A stretch of 39,068 nt of DNA, from assembly GCA_964600665.1 (NCBI GenBank), contig CAZRKC010000020.1:1-39068 (forward strand). Direction: 5' to 3'. Below, one piece after another: positions 32,271-39,068 of this stretch; position 1 is the first letter of the stretch, and each line of letters starts with the position of its first letter. Under the pieces are notes generated by a model. It saw nothing but the letters and a program-made list of their open reading frames with translations, made no database searches and was not told the origin of the DNA. Origin of the DNA: CAZRKC01 sp964600665 (GTDB lineage: Bacteria; Bacillota; SLNR01). The translations under genes and the position numbers were made by a program.

Positions 32271-33476
32271 GTGTCTAAGTTTGCGCATCTTTACTCTGGT
32301 GTCGTCTCGGCCGTCAAGCCATCTCTGATGAATCAGATTTTGGCAGGTCAGAAACCCGGAGCTATCCACCTGTCCGGCGGTTTCCCGGATCCCAATTATT
32401 TCCCCCGGGAAGAAATCAAAGAAATCACCAACTATGTCATGGATAATGAAGCTGCCATGGCCCTCCAGTATGGTGACCCGACCGGCTATCGCAAGTTACG
32501 GGAACATGTGGTGGAAATCGCCAATTCCAAGAACCAGAAGGCATCATTGGACAATGTCATGATCGTCAATGGTTCGACGGAATCCTTCTTCCTCATGTGC
32601 AAGTTGTTTGTCAATCCGGGCGACTATATCATTGTTGAAGAGCCCACCTATTCCGGAGCCATTCAGTCCTTCAAACTCCATGGTGCGAATATGTTGACGG
32701 TGCCCATTGACGATGATGGCGTGATACCGGAAAAGGTCGAAGACGTTCTGGCAGCAAAGAAAGCGGAAGGCATTCAAGTCAAGTTCATGTATATTCTCCC
32801 CAATTACCAGAATCCTGCCGGTGTTTCCTTGAGTCTGGAACGGCGGAAGAAGCTTCTGGAAATCGCCCAGAAATATGGCGTCATCATCTTCGAAGACGAT
32901 GCCTACATTGAATTCCGTTATGAAGGGGAAGAACTTCCCACCATCAAATCAATGGATGATTCCGGTCTGGTTGTCTACACCACCACCTTCTCCAAAACAT
33001 TTGCCCCCGGCACCCGGATCGGCTGGGTCGTGGCAGAACCCGAACTGATCAAGGCATTGACCATGATCAAGGGTGGCACCATTCTCATGTCTAGTCCGTT
33101 GACTCAGGCATTGGCTGCTGAATTCAGCATTCGTGGTTATCTGACCAACCATGTGGAACGCTCCAAGAAACTCTACAAAGCTAGAAAAGATGCCATGCTG
33201 GTTGCTTTGGATAAATACATGCCTGAGGGCGTCACTTGGACCAAACCCCAGGGTGGATATTTCCTCTGGGTCACCGCACCGGCCACCATCGACGGCGTGC
33301 AAATGCTGAAAGATGCTGTGGAAGCCGGCGTATCCTACCGACCCGGTCCGTCCTTCTATGTGGACGACAGCAAGGGTTGGCACCAGGCACGACTTTGCTT
33401 CACAACGGTTGATGAAGAAACTATCGACCGGGGGATCAAAATCTTCGCAGACGTGATCAGAAAGCTGATAAAATAA
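32271..33476 (+). CDS. PLP-dependent aminotransferase (class I/II, 2-aminoadipate-type)
   Basis: 401 residues of fold type I. Features are IHLSGGFPDPNYFP near the start, LQYGDPTGYRKLREHV, IVNGSTESFFLMCKLF, the VEEPTYSGAIQSF segment, LPNYQNPAGVSLS with conserved Asn, IFEDDAYIEFRY with the PLP-binding Asp/Tyr, and YTTTFSKTFAPGTRIGWV with the Schiff-base lysine. The pattern is that of the LysN/2-aminoadipate and aromatic aminotransferase subgroup related to the catalytic part of MocR regulators. The amino donor is not predictable. GTG 32271 is chosen: AAAGGAGG (32255-32262) is eight bases upstream, while ATG 32265 is too close. A terminator follows the stop. Confidence 0.93.
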   Translation: MSKFAHLYSGVVSAVKPSLMNQILAGQKPGAIHLSGGFPDPNYFPREEIKEITNYVMDNEAAMALQYGDPTGYRKLREHVVEIANSKNQKASLDNVMIVNGSTESFFLMCKLFVNPGDYIIVEEPTYSGAIQSFKLHGANMLTVPIDDDGVIPEKVEDVLAAKKAEGIQVKFMYILPNYQNPAGVSLSLERRKKLLEIAQKYGVIIFEDDAYIEFRYEGEELPTIKSMDDSGLVVYTTTFSKTFAPGTRIGWVVAEPELIKALTMIKGGTILMSSPLTQALAAEFSIRGYLTNHVERSKKLYKARKDAMLVALDKYMPEGVTWTKPQGGYFLWVTAPATIDGVQMLKDAVEAGVSYRPGPSFYVDDSKGWHQARLCFTTVDEETIDRGIKIFADVIRKLIK

Positions 33477-33483
33477 GTATGAG

Positions 33484-33515
33484 CCGGGCCTGATTGATTT
33501 GGGCCCGGTTTTGTT
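33484..33515 (+). terminator. Terminator after aminotransferase
   Basis: CCGGGCC (33484-33490) pairs with GGCCCGG (33502-33508), followed by TTTTGTTTTA. Ends a single-gene unit. Confidence 0.85.
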
Positions 33516-33538
33516 TTATCATAAAAGGAGGTGCAAAA

Positions 33539-33952
33539 ATGGAGAGTTACCGAGAGCAACTGAAAGACATGATGGCGATTCGGGAAAAGGCGATTGCCGC
33601 ATTAAGGGAGCTGCCGGACAGCGCCCTGAAGATCGCTCATCCAGAAAGTAAACGAACGGTGCGGCAAATGGTGAGTTTGTACTTCAGCCATGAACGCAAT
33701 CACATTGTGCAGTTGGCGAAAACACGAAACGCCATTGGCTCCCATCCCACTGAAGTTGAATTGCTCCTGGCTCAGGCGATGCAGTCCCGTGGCGACTTGC
33801 TCAGTACATTGATCGGGGTGACGGATGCCCAATGGGATCAAAAACCCAGTGAGGATGCATGGAGCATCAGGGAAATTCTCACCCATATGATAGAGGTGGA
33901 GAACCGGCTGTTGACGGGGATCACGGAACTGGTGAAATCCCATAACGGATGA
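33539..33952 (+). CDS. DinB-like four-helix-bundle protein
   Basis: 137 residues, mostly helical. It follows the DinB/YfiT pattern: an N-terminal helix with LRELPDSAL, a first-half histidine (VSLYFSHERNHIVQLAKTRNAIG) and WSIREILTHMIEVENRLLTGI near the end, with the W-S-x-x-E-x-L-x-H-x-x-x-x-E motif seen in DinB-family metal-binding bundles. Such proteins are often thiol transferases using bacillithiol or mycothiol, but many are uncharacterised. AAAGGAGG lies seven bases before ATG 33539. The neighbours (alkA- and mutM-like) are repair genes, which is compatible with a stress role but proves nothing. Confidence 0.8.
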   Translation: MESYREQLKDMMAIREKAIAALRELPDSALKIAHPESKRTVRQMVSLYFSHERNHIVQLAKTRNAIGSHPTEVELLLAQAMQSRGDLLSTLIGVTDAQWDQKPSEDAWSIREILTHMIEVENRLLTGITELVKSHNG

Positions 33953-34075
33953 CAACGCGGCATCATCAATCCATTGCGCCGGGATGCAATCTGTCCATGG
34001 CGTATTTTTTTGCAGGAAATGGTGATATGATCAGGGAATTGAAGGGATGAACATGCTGAAAGGGTGTTGATAGTG

Positions 34076-35032
34076 ATGACCCAGGTGATCATTCCGGTTC
34101 CCCCATACGATTTTGAATTAGCCTTATGTTATCTCCAACGCTCAAACCTGGAAATTGTGGAGCGAGTCATGAAGGGATCCCTGGTGGGTGTATATCATGG
34201 TCCGGACGGGTGGGCGCAGGTAACATTGACCAATGCCGGAACGGTGGATGCACCGAAGTTGATTCTTTCAGCCGATAGTCCCACCGGTGAACATGTCCAC
34301 GAAGACTACTGGGCAGCATTTTGGACGCGCCGTCTCCATTTGGACTGGGATATGTCCCCGTTTTTTGCAGTCACGGACCGGGACCCGGTGATGGCTGCCC
34401 TGGTGCGACGGTTTCGGGGTCTGCGGCCGGTGACAGCAGCATCCGTATATGAGTCGTTGACCTGGGGGATGATCGGTCAGCAGATCAATCTTCGGTTTGC
34501 ATATCAACTTAAAGGTACCCTGGTGGAGCTGGCAGGAGAACACATCGTGACCCCGGAAGGATCTCTTTGGGGGTTCCCACAGCCCAAGGCGGTGGCAGCC
34601 CTCCAATATGAGGACCTGACCCAGCGGCAGTTTTCCCGGCGGAAGGCTGAATATGTGATCGATTTTGCGCGATTGGTGGATGGCGGTCAGCTGGATCTAT
34701 CCCTGCTCAGCCACATGGATATGGAGACAGCGATCGATTTCCTATGCCGGATTCGGGGGATTGGGCGATGGACAGCGGAATATGGTCTCCTGCGGGGAAT
34801 CGGGCATCCGGATGCCTTTCCAGCAGGGGATGTGGGCTTGAAAAATGCGGTGGCCCGCTTTTTCCAGATGGATGGGCAACCCACAGAGGACACACTGAGA
34901 CGGATCAGTGAAGCGTGGTCCGGCTGGCGAGGCTGGGCAGCCTTTTACTTATGGTTTGCACAATCTCAGGTGAAAAACGGCCGGTTCATCGCTGACACTG
35001 CGGACAAAAATGAGTCCCGCGACCGGCAATGA
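34076..35032 (+). CDS. AlkA-like DNA-3-methyladenine glycosylase
   Basis: 318 residues. The first third is an AlkA_N/OGG_N-like domain; residues about 120-300 are the HhH-GPD glycosylase: SVYESLTWGMIGQQINLRFA, the helix-hairpin-helix LCRIRGIGRWTAEYGLL, and PDAFPAGDVGLKNAV with the catalytic aspartate Asp252. The enzyme removes alkylated purines from DNA in base-excision repair. Start is uncertain among GTG 34064, GTG 34073 and ATG 34076; AAAGGGTG at 34059-34066 favours the last two. Its 3' end overlaps that of the convergent mutM by 47 bases. Confidence 0.9.
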   Translation: MTQVIIPVPPYDFELALCYLQRSNLEIVERVMKGSLVGVYHGPDGWAQVTLTNAGTVDAPKLILSADSPTGEHVHEDYWAAFWTRRLHLDWDMSPFFAVTDRDPVMAALVRRFRGLRPVTAASVYESLTWGMIGQQINLRFAYQLKGTLVELAGEHIVTPEGSLWGFPQPKAVAALQYEDLTQRQFSRRKAEYVIDFARLVDGGQLDLSLLSHMDMETAIDFLCRIRGIGRWTAEYGLLRGIGHPDAFPAGDVGLKNAVARFFQMDGQPTEDTLRRISEAWSGWRGWAAFYLWFAQSQVKNGRFIADTADKNESRDRQ

Positions 35033-35807
35033 CGATGCGGATAACGGGCGTATGGCAGCGGGGGCATGGGTGTCCGTCCCGCTGGTAGACGGATAAATGA
35101 TCCTGGTAGGTACCGGTGCGGCCATCGGCATCCATATAGGATTGAATGGATGTGCCCCGGTGGCGGATCCCGTCCTGGATGACCTGATTGATCGCCTGGT
35201 GCAGTGCAGCCCATTCATGGAGCGTTAAGGATGACGCAGGGCGGCTGGGGGCGATGCCAGCCAGAAAGAGACTTTCATCGGCGTAAATGTTGCCAACTCC
35301 AGCGATCAAGGCTTGATTGAGTAAAATGCTTTTGATCGGTGCATGTCGCTTGCCGGCCACACGGATCAGGTGTTCCGGGGTAAACGCTTCCGATAATGGT
35401 TCCGGCCCCAGATGATCAAACCCCGAAGGGTCAAAACAGCCGTTTTGTGCCAGCGTCATTGTGCCGAAGGTCCGTTGATCATCAAAGACCAGATGACAAC
35501 CATTGTCCAGAAAAAACTCCACCCGGGTATGCGGTCCTGCCACCGCCGGTGTGCTCGTGCATATAAAATGCCCGGTCATCCGCAGATGGACCCGCAATGT
35601 CCAACCTTCGGATAAGGTGATGAGCAAGTATTTCCCCCGTCGGCCCAAAGCGAGGACCTTTTTCCCCGTCAGGGTGCGGATAAACGCGTCCGGGCTTAAG
35701 CCGGTTACGGTTTTGGACAGGTGAACCGCAACCGACTGAATGGTACGGCCAAGGATGAACGGTTCCAGACTGCGGCGGATGGTTTCGACTTCCGGTAGTT
35801 CCGGCAT
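34986..35807 (-). CDS. mutM: Formamidopyrimidine-DNA glycosylase MutM (Fpg)
   Basis: 273 residues, the usual Fpg length. It begins MPELPEVETIRRSL (Pro2 nucleophile, Glu3), has the LRVHLRMTGHF and FDDQRTFG segments, the helix-two-turn-helix QALIAGVGNIYADESLFLAGI, and the C-terminal zinc finger (CPRC...FCPQCQR) with G-R-G-T between. It removes 8-oxoguanine and formamidopyrimidines and nicks the DNA. GGAGGG precedes ATG 35807. Its last 47 bases overlap the alkA-like gene on the other strand, so the DNA encodes the Fpg zinc-finger end and the AlkA C-terminus at once. Confidence 0.96.
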   Translation of the reverse strand: MPELPEVETIRRSLEPFILGRTIQSVAVHLSKTVTGLSPDAFIRTLTGKKVLALGRRGKYLLITLSEGWTLRVHLRMTGHFICTSTPAVAGPHTRVEFFLDNGCHLVFDDQRTFGTMTLAQNGCFDPSGFDHLGPEPLSEAFTPEHLIRVAGKRHAPIKSILLNQALIAGVGNIYADESLFLAGIAPSRPASSLTLHEWAALHQAINQVIQDGIRHRGTSIQSYMDADGRTGTYQDHLSVYQRDGHPCPRCHTPVIRIVIAGRGTHFCPQCQR

Positions 35808-35848
35808 AAGATTCCCTCCAAACTAGAATGGACTGTGAATTGGAAAAA

Positions 35849-35857
35849 TGATATAAT
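35849..35857 (+). promoter_or_regulatory. Extended -10 promoter for the DUF1028 gene
   Basis: TGATATAAT (TATAAT at 35852-35857) in the divergent region after mutM's start; no good -35 is seen. Confidence 0.6.
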
Positions 35858-35913
35858 TTGGCATGGCAATATTATACACAAAAAGCAAGCATCAGCCAAC
35901 TGGGGGTGACTAT

Positions 35914-36783
35914 ATGCCGGTCATGTCGACTTTCTCCATTGTTGCCGCCAACCCGGATACCGGTGAACTGGGTGTGGCCGTTCAATCCAAATTTTTGGCA
36001 GTGGGTGCGGTGGTTCCTTGGGTCAAAGCAGGTGTGGGCGCCATTGCTACACAGGCATGGGCCAATACCAGCTATGGACCGAAAGGACTGGACTTTCTGC
36101 AGGGAGGATTTACACCTGAAGAGACGGTGATGCTCCTGACTCGTTCCGACAGTCGTGCCGCCTTCCGGCAACTGGGTATCATTTCCGCAGACGGGCGCAC
36201 AGCCGCATATACCGGAGAAAAATGCAGCCCTTGGGCAGGGCATGCCCAGGGGATCGGGTATGCATGCCAGGGGAATATCCTCACAGGACCGGATGTGGTC
36301 ACGGACATGGCCCGGGGGTTTGAGTCCAGTTCCGGAGATCTGGCAGAACGAATGATTTGCGCCCTGGAGGCAGCCCAAGCAGCAGGGGGCGACAGTCGGG
36401 GCATGCAGTCTGCTGCCCTGTATATCGCCAAAGATAAGGGTGGATACGGCGGGCTCAATGACCGCTTCATCGACTTGCGGGTGGATGAACATACCGAACC
36501 GATCCAGGAATTACGCCGAATCATGGGGGTGTACCGGCTGTATTTCTACCCCACGGACCCGAACCGCTTAGTGCCATTGACAGATGATATCGTGAGGGAG
36601 ATTCAATCCATATTGACTCGGATGGGCTACCCTGGGCTACCCATGGATGGATCATTGGATGATCCCACCCGGGACAGTTTGAACCGGTTTTTCCATTTAG
36701 AAAACTTTGAGGGGCGGATCCAACCAGGTGATGTGTTGGATGGAGATGTTCTGGCGTATATGAGGGAAAAATATGGAAAGTGA
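35914..36783 (+). CDS. DUF1028 (Ntn-hydrolase-like) protein with peptidoglycan-binding-like C-terminus
   Basis: 289 residues. Residues 1-215 match DUF1028: STFSIVAANPDTGELGVAVQSKFLAVGAVVPW, GVGAIATQAWANTSYGPKGLDFL, RQLGIISADGRTAAYTG, and GDSRGMQSAALYIAK. This family is related to Ntn-hydrolases. Residues about 225-285 resemble a peptidoglycan-binding-1 domain (IQSILTRMGYPGLPMDGSLDDPTRDSLNRF), an arrangement known in some DUF1028 proteins. ATG 35914 follows GGGGGTGA (35902-35909); ATG 35863 in the same frame lacks a site. No signal peptide is visible. The gene overlaps the histidine-kinase gene by 11 bases, so they are co-translated. Confidence 0.87.
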   Translation: MPVMSTFSIVAANPDTGELGVAVQSKFLAVGAVVPWVKAGVGAIATQAWANTSYGPKGLDFLQGGFTPEETVMLLTRSDSRAAFRQLGIISADGRTAAYTGEKCSPWAGHAQGIGYACQGNILTGPDVVTDMARGFESSSGDLAERMICALEAAQAAGGDSRGMQSAALYIAKDKGGYGGLNDRFIDLRVDEHTEPIQELRRIMGVYRLYFYPTDPNRLVPLTDDIVREIQSILTRMGYPGLPMDGSLDDPTRDSLNRFFHLENFEGRIQPGDVLDGDVLAYMREKYGK

Positions 36784-38515
36784 AAAACAAATGCCGGTGG
36801 TCGAAGAGAATAAAGCCGTCAGTGCCCGACGAGTCGCCTGGGAGACATTCATCCAGACGGGTATTTTGGATGAGGAAAAAATCAGCCCCCTGGTGGCGCA
36901 ATGGTGGCGACGGAGCCGGGAATTGGGGGTAGATCCGTATCGTGTGTTAGCACACGACCGGCTGACATTCGCGGAATTGGCAGAACGCAAGGCACAGCGT
37001 AAAGAAATGCTGGTTTTTTTGCGGCCCGTGGTGGATCATTTACTGGATACACTGGGAGAAAACCCGTATGTCCTGGCTGTGGCCGATCACGAAGGGTATT
37101 TACTGGAGATAGCCGGGGATCCGGAAATCCTGAAGAGTCAAGACCAGATGGCATTCTATGTGGGGGCAAACCATTCTGAGAAATATATGGGCAACAATCC
37201 CATCGGGACCACCCTCTACCAGGGAGAACCGGTGTACATTCAAGGGGGCGAGCATTACAACCGGCTGATGAAAGGCTGGACTTCTGTGGGAATCCCCATC
37301 CATGACCGGATCGGGAAGATTCTGGGGGCTGTGGGATTTTCAGTCCCCAATCGGTATGCGAATATCAATCTGTTTTTAACAGCCATATTTGCGATTCAGG
37401 CTATGGAAAACCGACTCATTTTCAGCAGTAATCCGGAGATGGAGGGGATTCGGGAGCATTTCTATCAGAAAAGCACGCTGTTCATCACCGTCCTGGACAA
37501 GGATGGACGCATCAAAGACTTCAATCGGGAGACCAGCGCCATCAGCGGCAAGCGCCGGGAAGAGCTCATTGGAAAGTATATCTGGGATGTGTGGTACGGT
37601 GGAAAGATGCATAAAGAAGATGGGAGCTATTGTGCCTATTCTGTCGAGTCGTTGATGACGGGACGATATATCCGGGGGAAGGAATTCAGTTTAAAAGACC
37701 GGGAAGGTCGGCCCCGCTGGTTCCTGATTGATTCTTTCCCCTTGTATGACGGTCAGGGGCATATCAGTGGATCCATGTCGATTCTGGAGGACATCACGGA
37801 ACAAAAATACCTGGAAAACCAGATCTATCGGTCTGAAAAATTAGCCACCCTAGGGCAGCTGGCAGCCAGTCTTGCCCACGAAATCCGAAACCCTTTAACG
37901 GTGATCAAGGGATTCATTCAAATGCTGGAAGAACACTATGGTGATGAGTCCATGCGGGAGTATCTGCCCCTGGTGATGGAAGAACTGGAGCGAGTCAATC
38001 GGTTGCTTAGTGATTTCCTGTCCTTTGCCAAACCCACCGCCCCTATGATCAAAGATACGGATATGCGCAGACTGGTGGAATCGGTGGCAGATTTTATGCA
38101 TGGAGAAACCGAGCGCTGCCAATGCCCGCTGGAAATCCGCCTGAAAGGGAATTTATTCAATGTGCGGGTGGATGAACAGCAGATTCGCCAGGTGTTGGTC
38201 AATTTGATTCAGAATGCCATTGATGCGACACCGGACGGAGGCCCGATCCTGATCACATTGGATGGGACCCGGATGGACTGTCTGTACTTGAGTGTCGAGG
38301 ATAAGGGAGGTGGAATCGGGGAGGAGAACTTGGCGAAAGTGTTCGACCCATTCTTTACCACAAAAGATAACGGCACTGGTCTTGGCCTCTATGCAGTCCA
38401 CCGTATCGTCGATAACCATGGCGGTCAGGTAGATATCCGCAGCATCCAGGGGGAAGGGACCACCATCGATATCCGGTTGCCGTTTACCATGCCAGTCGCC
38501 AGTATACCGCAATGA
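36773..38515 (+). CDS. AcoR-type GAF / PAS sensor histidine kinase
   Basis: 580 residues, soluble. Residues about 20-225 resemble the sensory region of AcoR/DhaR-type sigma-54 activators (PLVAQWWRRSRELGVDP, later YVLAVADHEGYLLEIAGDPE, and MGNNPIGTTLYQGEPVYIQGGEHY). A PAS domain follows (about 235-345). The kinase core has HisKA (H369 in ASLAHEIRNPL) and HATPase_c with VNLIQNAIDATPDGG (N box), VEDKGGGIG (G1), FDPFFTTKDNGTGLGL (F/G2). This is the class of NtrB/KinA-like soluble kinases, including the Spo0A phosphorelay kinases; no response regulator is adjacent. It overlaps the DUF1028 gene upstream and is followed at 41 bases by flavodoxin. Confidence 0.9.
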   Translation: MESEKQMPVVEENKAVSARRVAWETFIQTGILDEEKISPLVAQWWRRSRELGVDPYRVLAHDRLTFAELAERKAQRKEMLVFLRPVVDHLLDTLGENPYVLAVADHEGYLLEIAGDPEILKSQDQMAFYVGANHSEKYMGNNPIGTTLYQGEPVYIQGGEHYNRLMKGWTSVGIPIHDRIGKILGAVGFSVPNRYANINLFLTAIFAIQAMENRLIFSSNPEMEGIREHFYQKSTLFITVLDKDGRIKDFNRETSAISGKRREELIGKYIWDVWYGGKMHKEDGSYCAYSVESLMTGRYIRGKEFSLKDREGRPRWFLIDSFPLYDGQGHISGSMSILEDITEQKYLENQIYRSEKLATLGQLAASLAHEIRNPLTVIKGFIQMLEEHYGDESMREYLPLVMEELERVNRLLSDFLSFAKPTAPMIKDTDMRRLVESVADFMHGETERCQCPLEIRLKGNLFNVRVDEQQIRQVLVNLIQNAIDATPDGGPILITLDGTRMDCLYLSVEDKGGGIGEENLAKVFDPFFTTKDNGTGLGLYAVHRIVDNHGGQVDIRSIQGEGTTIDIRLPFTMPVASIPQ

Positions 38516-38556
38516 GCCCAGGTCGGGCTTGATCAAACGAGATGGAAGGGATCAGA

Positions 38557-39024
38557 ATGAAAATTGGAATTATTGTGTATTCACAAACCGGAAATACCCT
38601 GCATGTGGCGAATGCATTAAAAGAGCGTTTGGAAAAGACCCATCAAGATGTGACGGTTGAACAAGTGATCATCGATGGGAAGCCGACTGTGAAAGGACCG
38701 GTGCAGTTTGTCAACATGCCCGACACCCGGGGTTATGACGTGCTGTTTTTCGGAGCACCCGTCCAGGCATTTACCCTGGCCGTTCCCATGGTGCGCTATT
38801 TGGAACAAATGGCTGATCTCGCGGGCAAGAAAGCGGGATGTTTCATGACCCAGCAGTTTCCCAAGCCGTGGATGGGAGGAAACCGGGGGATGGCTGTGCT
38901 GGAAAACCTGTGTCAGCAAAAAGGAGGCCAGGTTTTTGCCAAAGGGATCGTCAACTGGGGGAACAAAGACCGAGATGCATTGATGGCGAAGGTCGTGGAT
39001 GATCTGAGTCAAGTGGTGAAATGA
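38557..39024 (+). CDS. Flavodoxin-like protein
   Basis: 155 residues with the flavodoxin fold. The FMN phosphate-binding loop is IGIIVYSQTGNTLHVANAL (S-Q-T-G-N-T). Later segments (DVLFFGAPVQAFTLAVPMVRYL, KKAGCFMTQQF, WGNKDRDALM) fit the NrdI/flavodoxin_5-like or WrbA-distant group, so it is probably an electron carrier. ATG 38557 follows GGAAGGG at 38544-38550. The last four codons lie inside the 54-base repeat, so the present C-terminus (SQVVK) may have been set by that repeat. Confidence 0.85.
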   Translation: MKIGIIVYSQTGNTLHVANALKERLEKTHQDVTVEQVIIDGKPTVKGPVQFVNMPDTRGYDVLFFGAPVQAFTLAVPMVRYLEQMADLAGKKAGCFMTQQFPKPWMGGNRGMAVLENLCQQKGGQVFAKGIVNWGNKDRDALMAKVVDDLSQVVK

Positions 39025-39067
39025 AAAATCAAGTGCAATAGAAAGTGACGACTCATAGGAACACCAG
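39014..39067 (-). repeat. Right copy of 54-base terminal inverted repeat
   Basis: This is the reverse complement of 83-136 with one mismatch. It begins inside the flavodoxin gene's last codons and runs to the end of the window, where GACTCATAGGAACACCAG is the arm that pairs within the left-end palindrome. The other arm would lie beyond the window. Confidence 0.9.
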
Positions 39068-39068
39068 C

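Noticed and set aside
34986..35032. Frameshift or misassembly causing the alkA/mutM overlap
   Set aside because: Both proteins end with plausible family C-termini (the Fpg zinc finger is complete), so the overlap looks real.
83..39067. The whole 39 kb as one transposon bounded by terminal inverted repeats
   Set aside because: Content is ordinary chromosomal genes with no transposase, integrase or conjugation gene; a dispersed repeat or contig break is simpler.

Overview
The window reads as chromosomal DNA of a spore-forming, Gram-positive anaerobe of the Clostridia. The clues are a T-box leader, a cyclic-di-GMP-I riboswitch, a Spo0E-like phosphatase, a CotH-family protein, RecD2, KhtT/KhtU, strong AGGAGG-type ribosome binding sites, lipoproteins with lipobox cysteines, and the relic of a selenocysteine peroxiredoxin of a type known from amino-acid-fermenting Clostridia. 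No rRNA, tRNA, CRISPR array, transposase or phage gene was seen. The species cannot be named from this sequence.

Layout. 1-3.5 kb: three type IV pilin-like genes, the last a large minor pilin with adhesin-like domains, in AT-richer DNA. 3.6-4.7 kb: a long structured leader, a solitary CheW and a 53-residue zinc ribbon. 4.7-7.1 kb: MATE exporter, MarR regulator and a stand-alone fabZ. 7.3-9.4 kb: Spo0E-like gene, c-di-GMP-I riboswitch controlling a small helix-turn-helix protein, and a convergent SDR-like protein that lacks its catalytic residues. 9.5-14.2 kb: N-acetylmuramoyl-L-alanine amidase, a membrane-anchored ClpP-fold protease (minus strand), and the khtT-khtU potassium/proton antiporter pair. 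14.2-15.5 kb: gene decay, with a selenocysteine peroxiredoxin remnant joined to pieces of a DUF255 (YyaL-like) gene. 15.7-19.7 kb: two DUF3887 lipoproteins (one fused to an alpha/beta hydrolase), an ASCH protein and a YtcJ-like amidohydrolase. 19.8-21.9 kb: AT-rich CotH protein. 21.9-28.3 kb: recD2, a PAS/GAF/GGDEF/HD-GYP protein, a glycine-rich repeat protein and a PhzF-family enzyme. 28.3-31.8 kb: a T-box leader with two antiterminator/terminator modules, a peptide-binding lipoprotein and an HNH/ParB-like fusion. 31.8-39.0 kb: SHOCT membrane protein, aminotransferase, DinB-like protein, alkA-like and mutM repair genes with overlapping 3' ends, DUF1028 protein, AcoR-GAF histidine kinase and flavodoxin.

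How the genes fit together. Cyclic di-GMP is a recurring theme: a riboswitch and a GGDEF/HD-GYP enzyme are present, and type IV pili are often controlled by this messenger in Clostridia. Sporulation and cell-envelope genes (Spo0E-like, CotH, amidase, PAS histidine kinase) are scattered among metabolic and repair genes. Most genes look like ordinary core or semi-core genes. The unusual material is in the non-coding and decaying parts: the doubled T-box, the riboswitch with a clear alternative-helix switch, the UGA-containing peroxiredoxin relic with a hairpin next to the UGA, and a 54-base repeat present in inverted orientation at both ends of the window.
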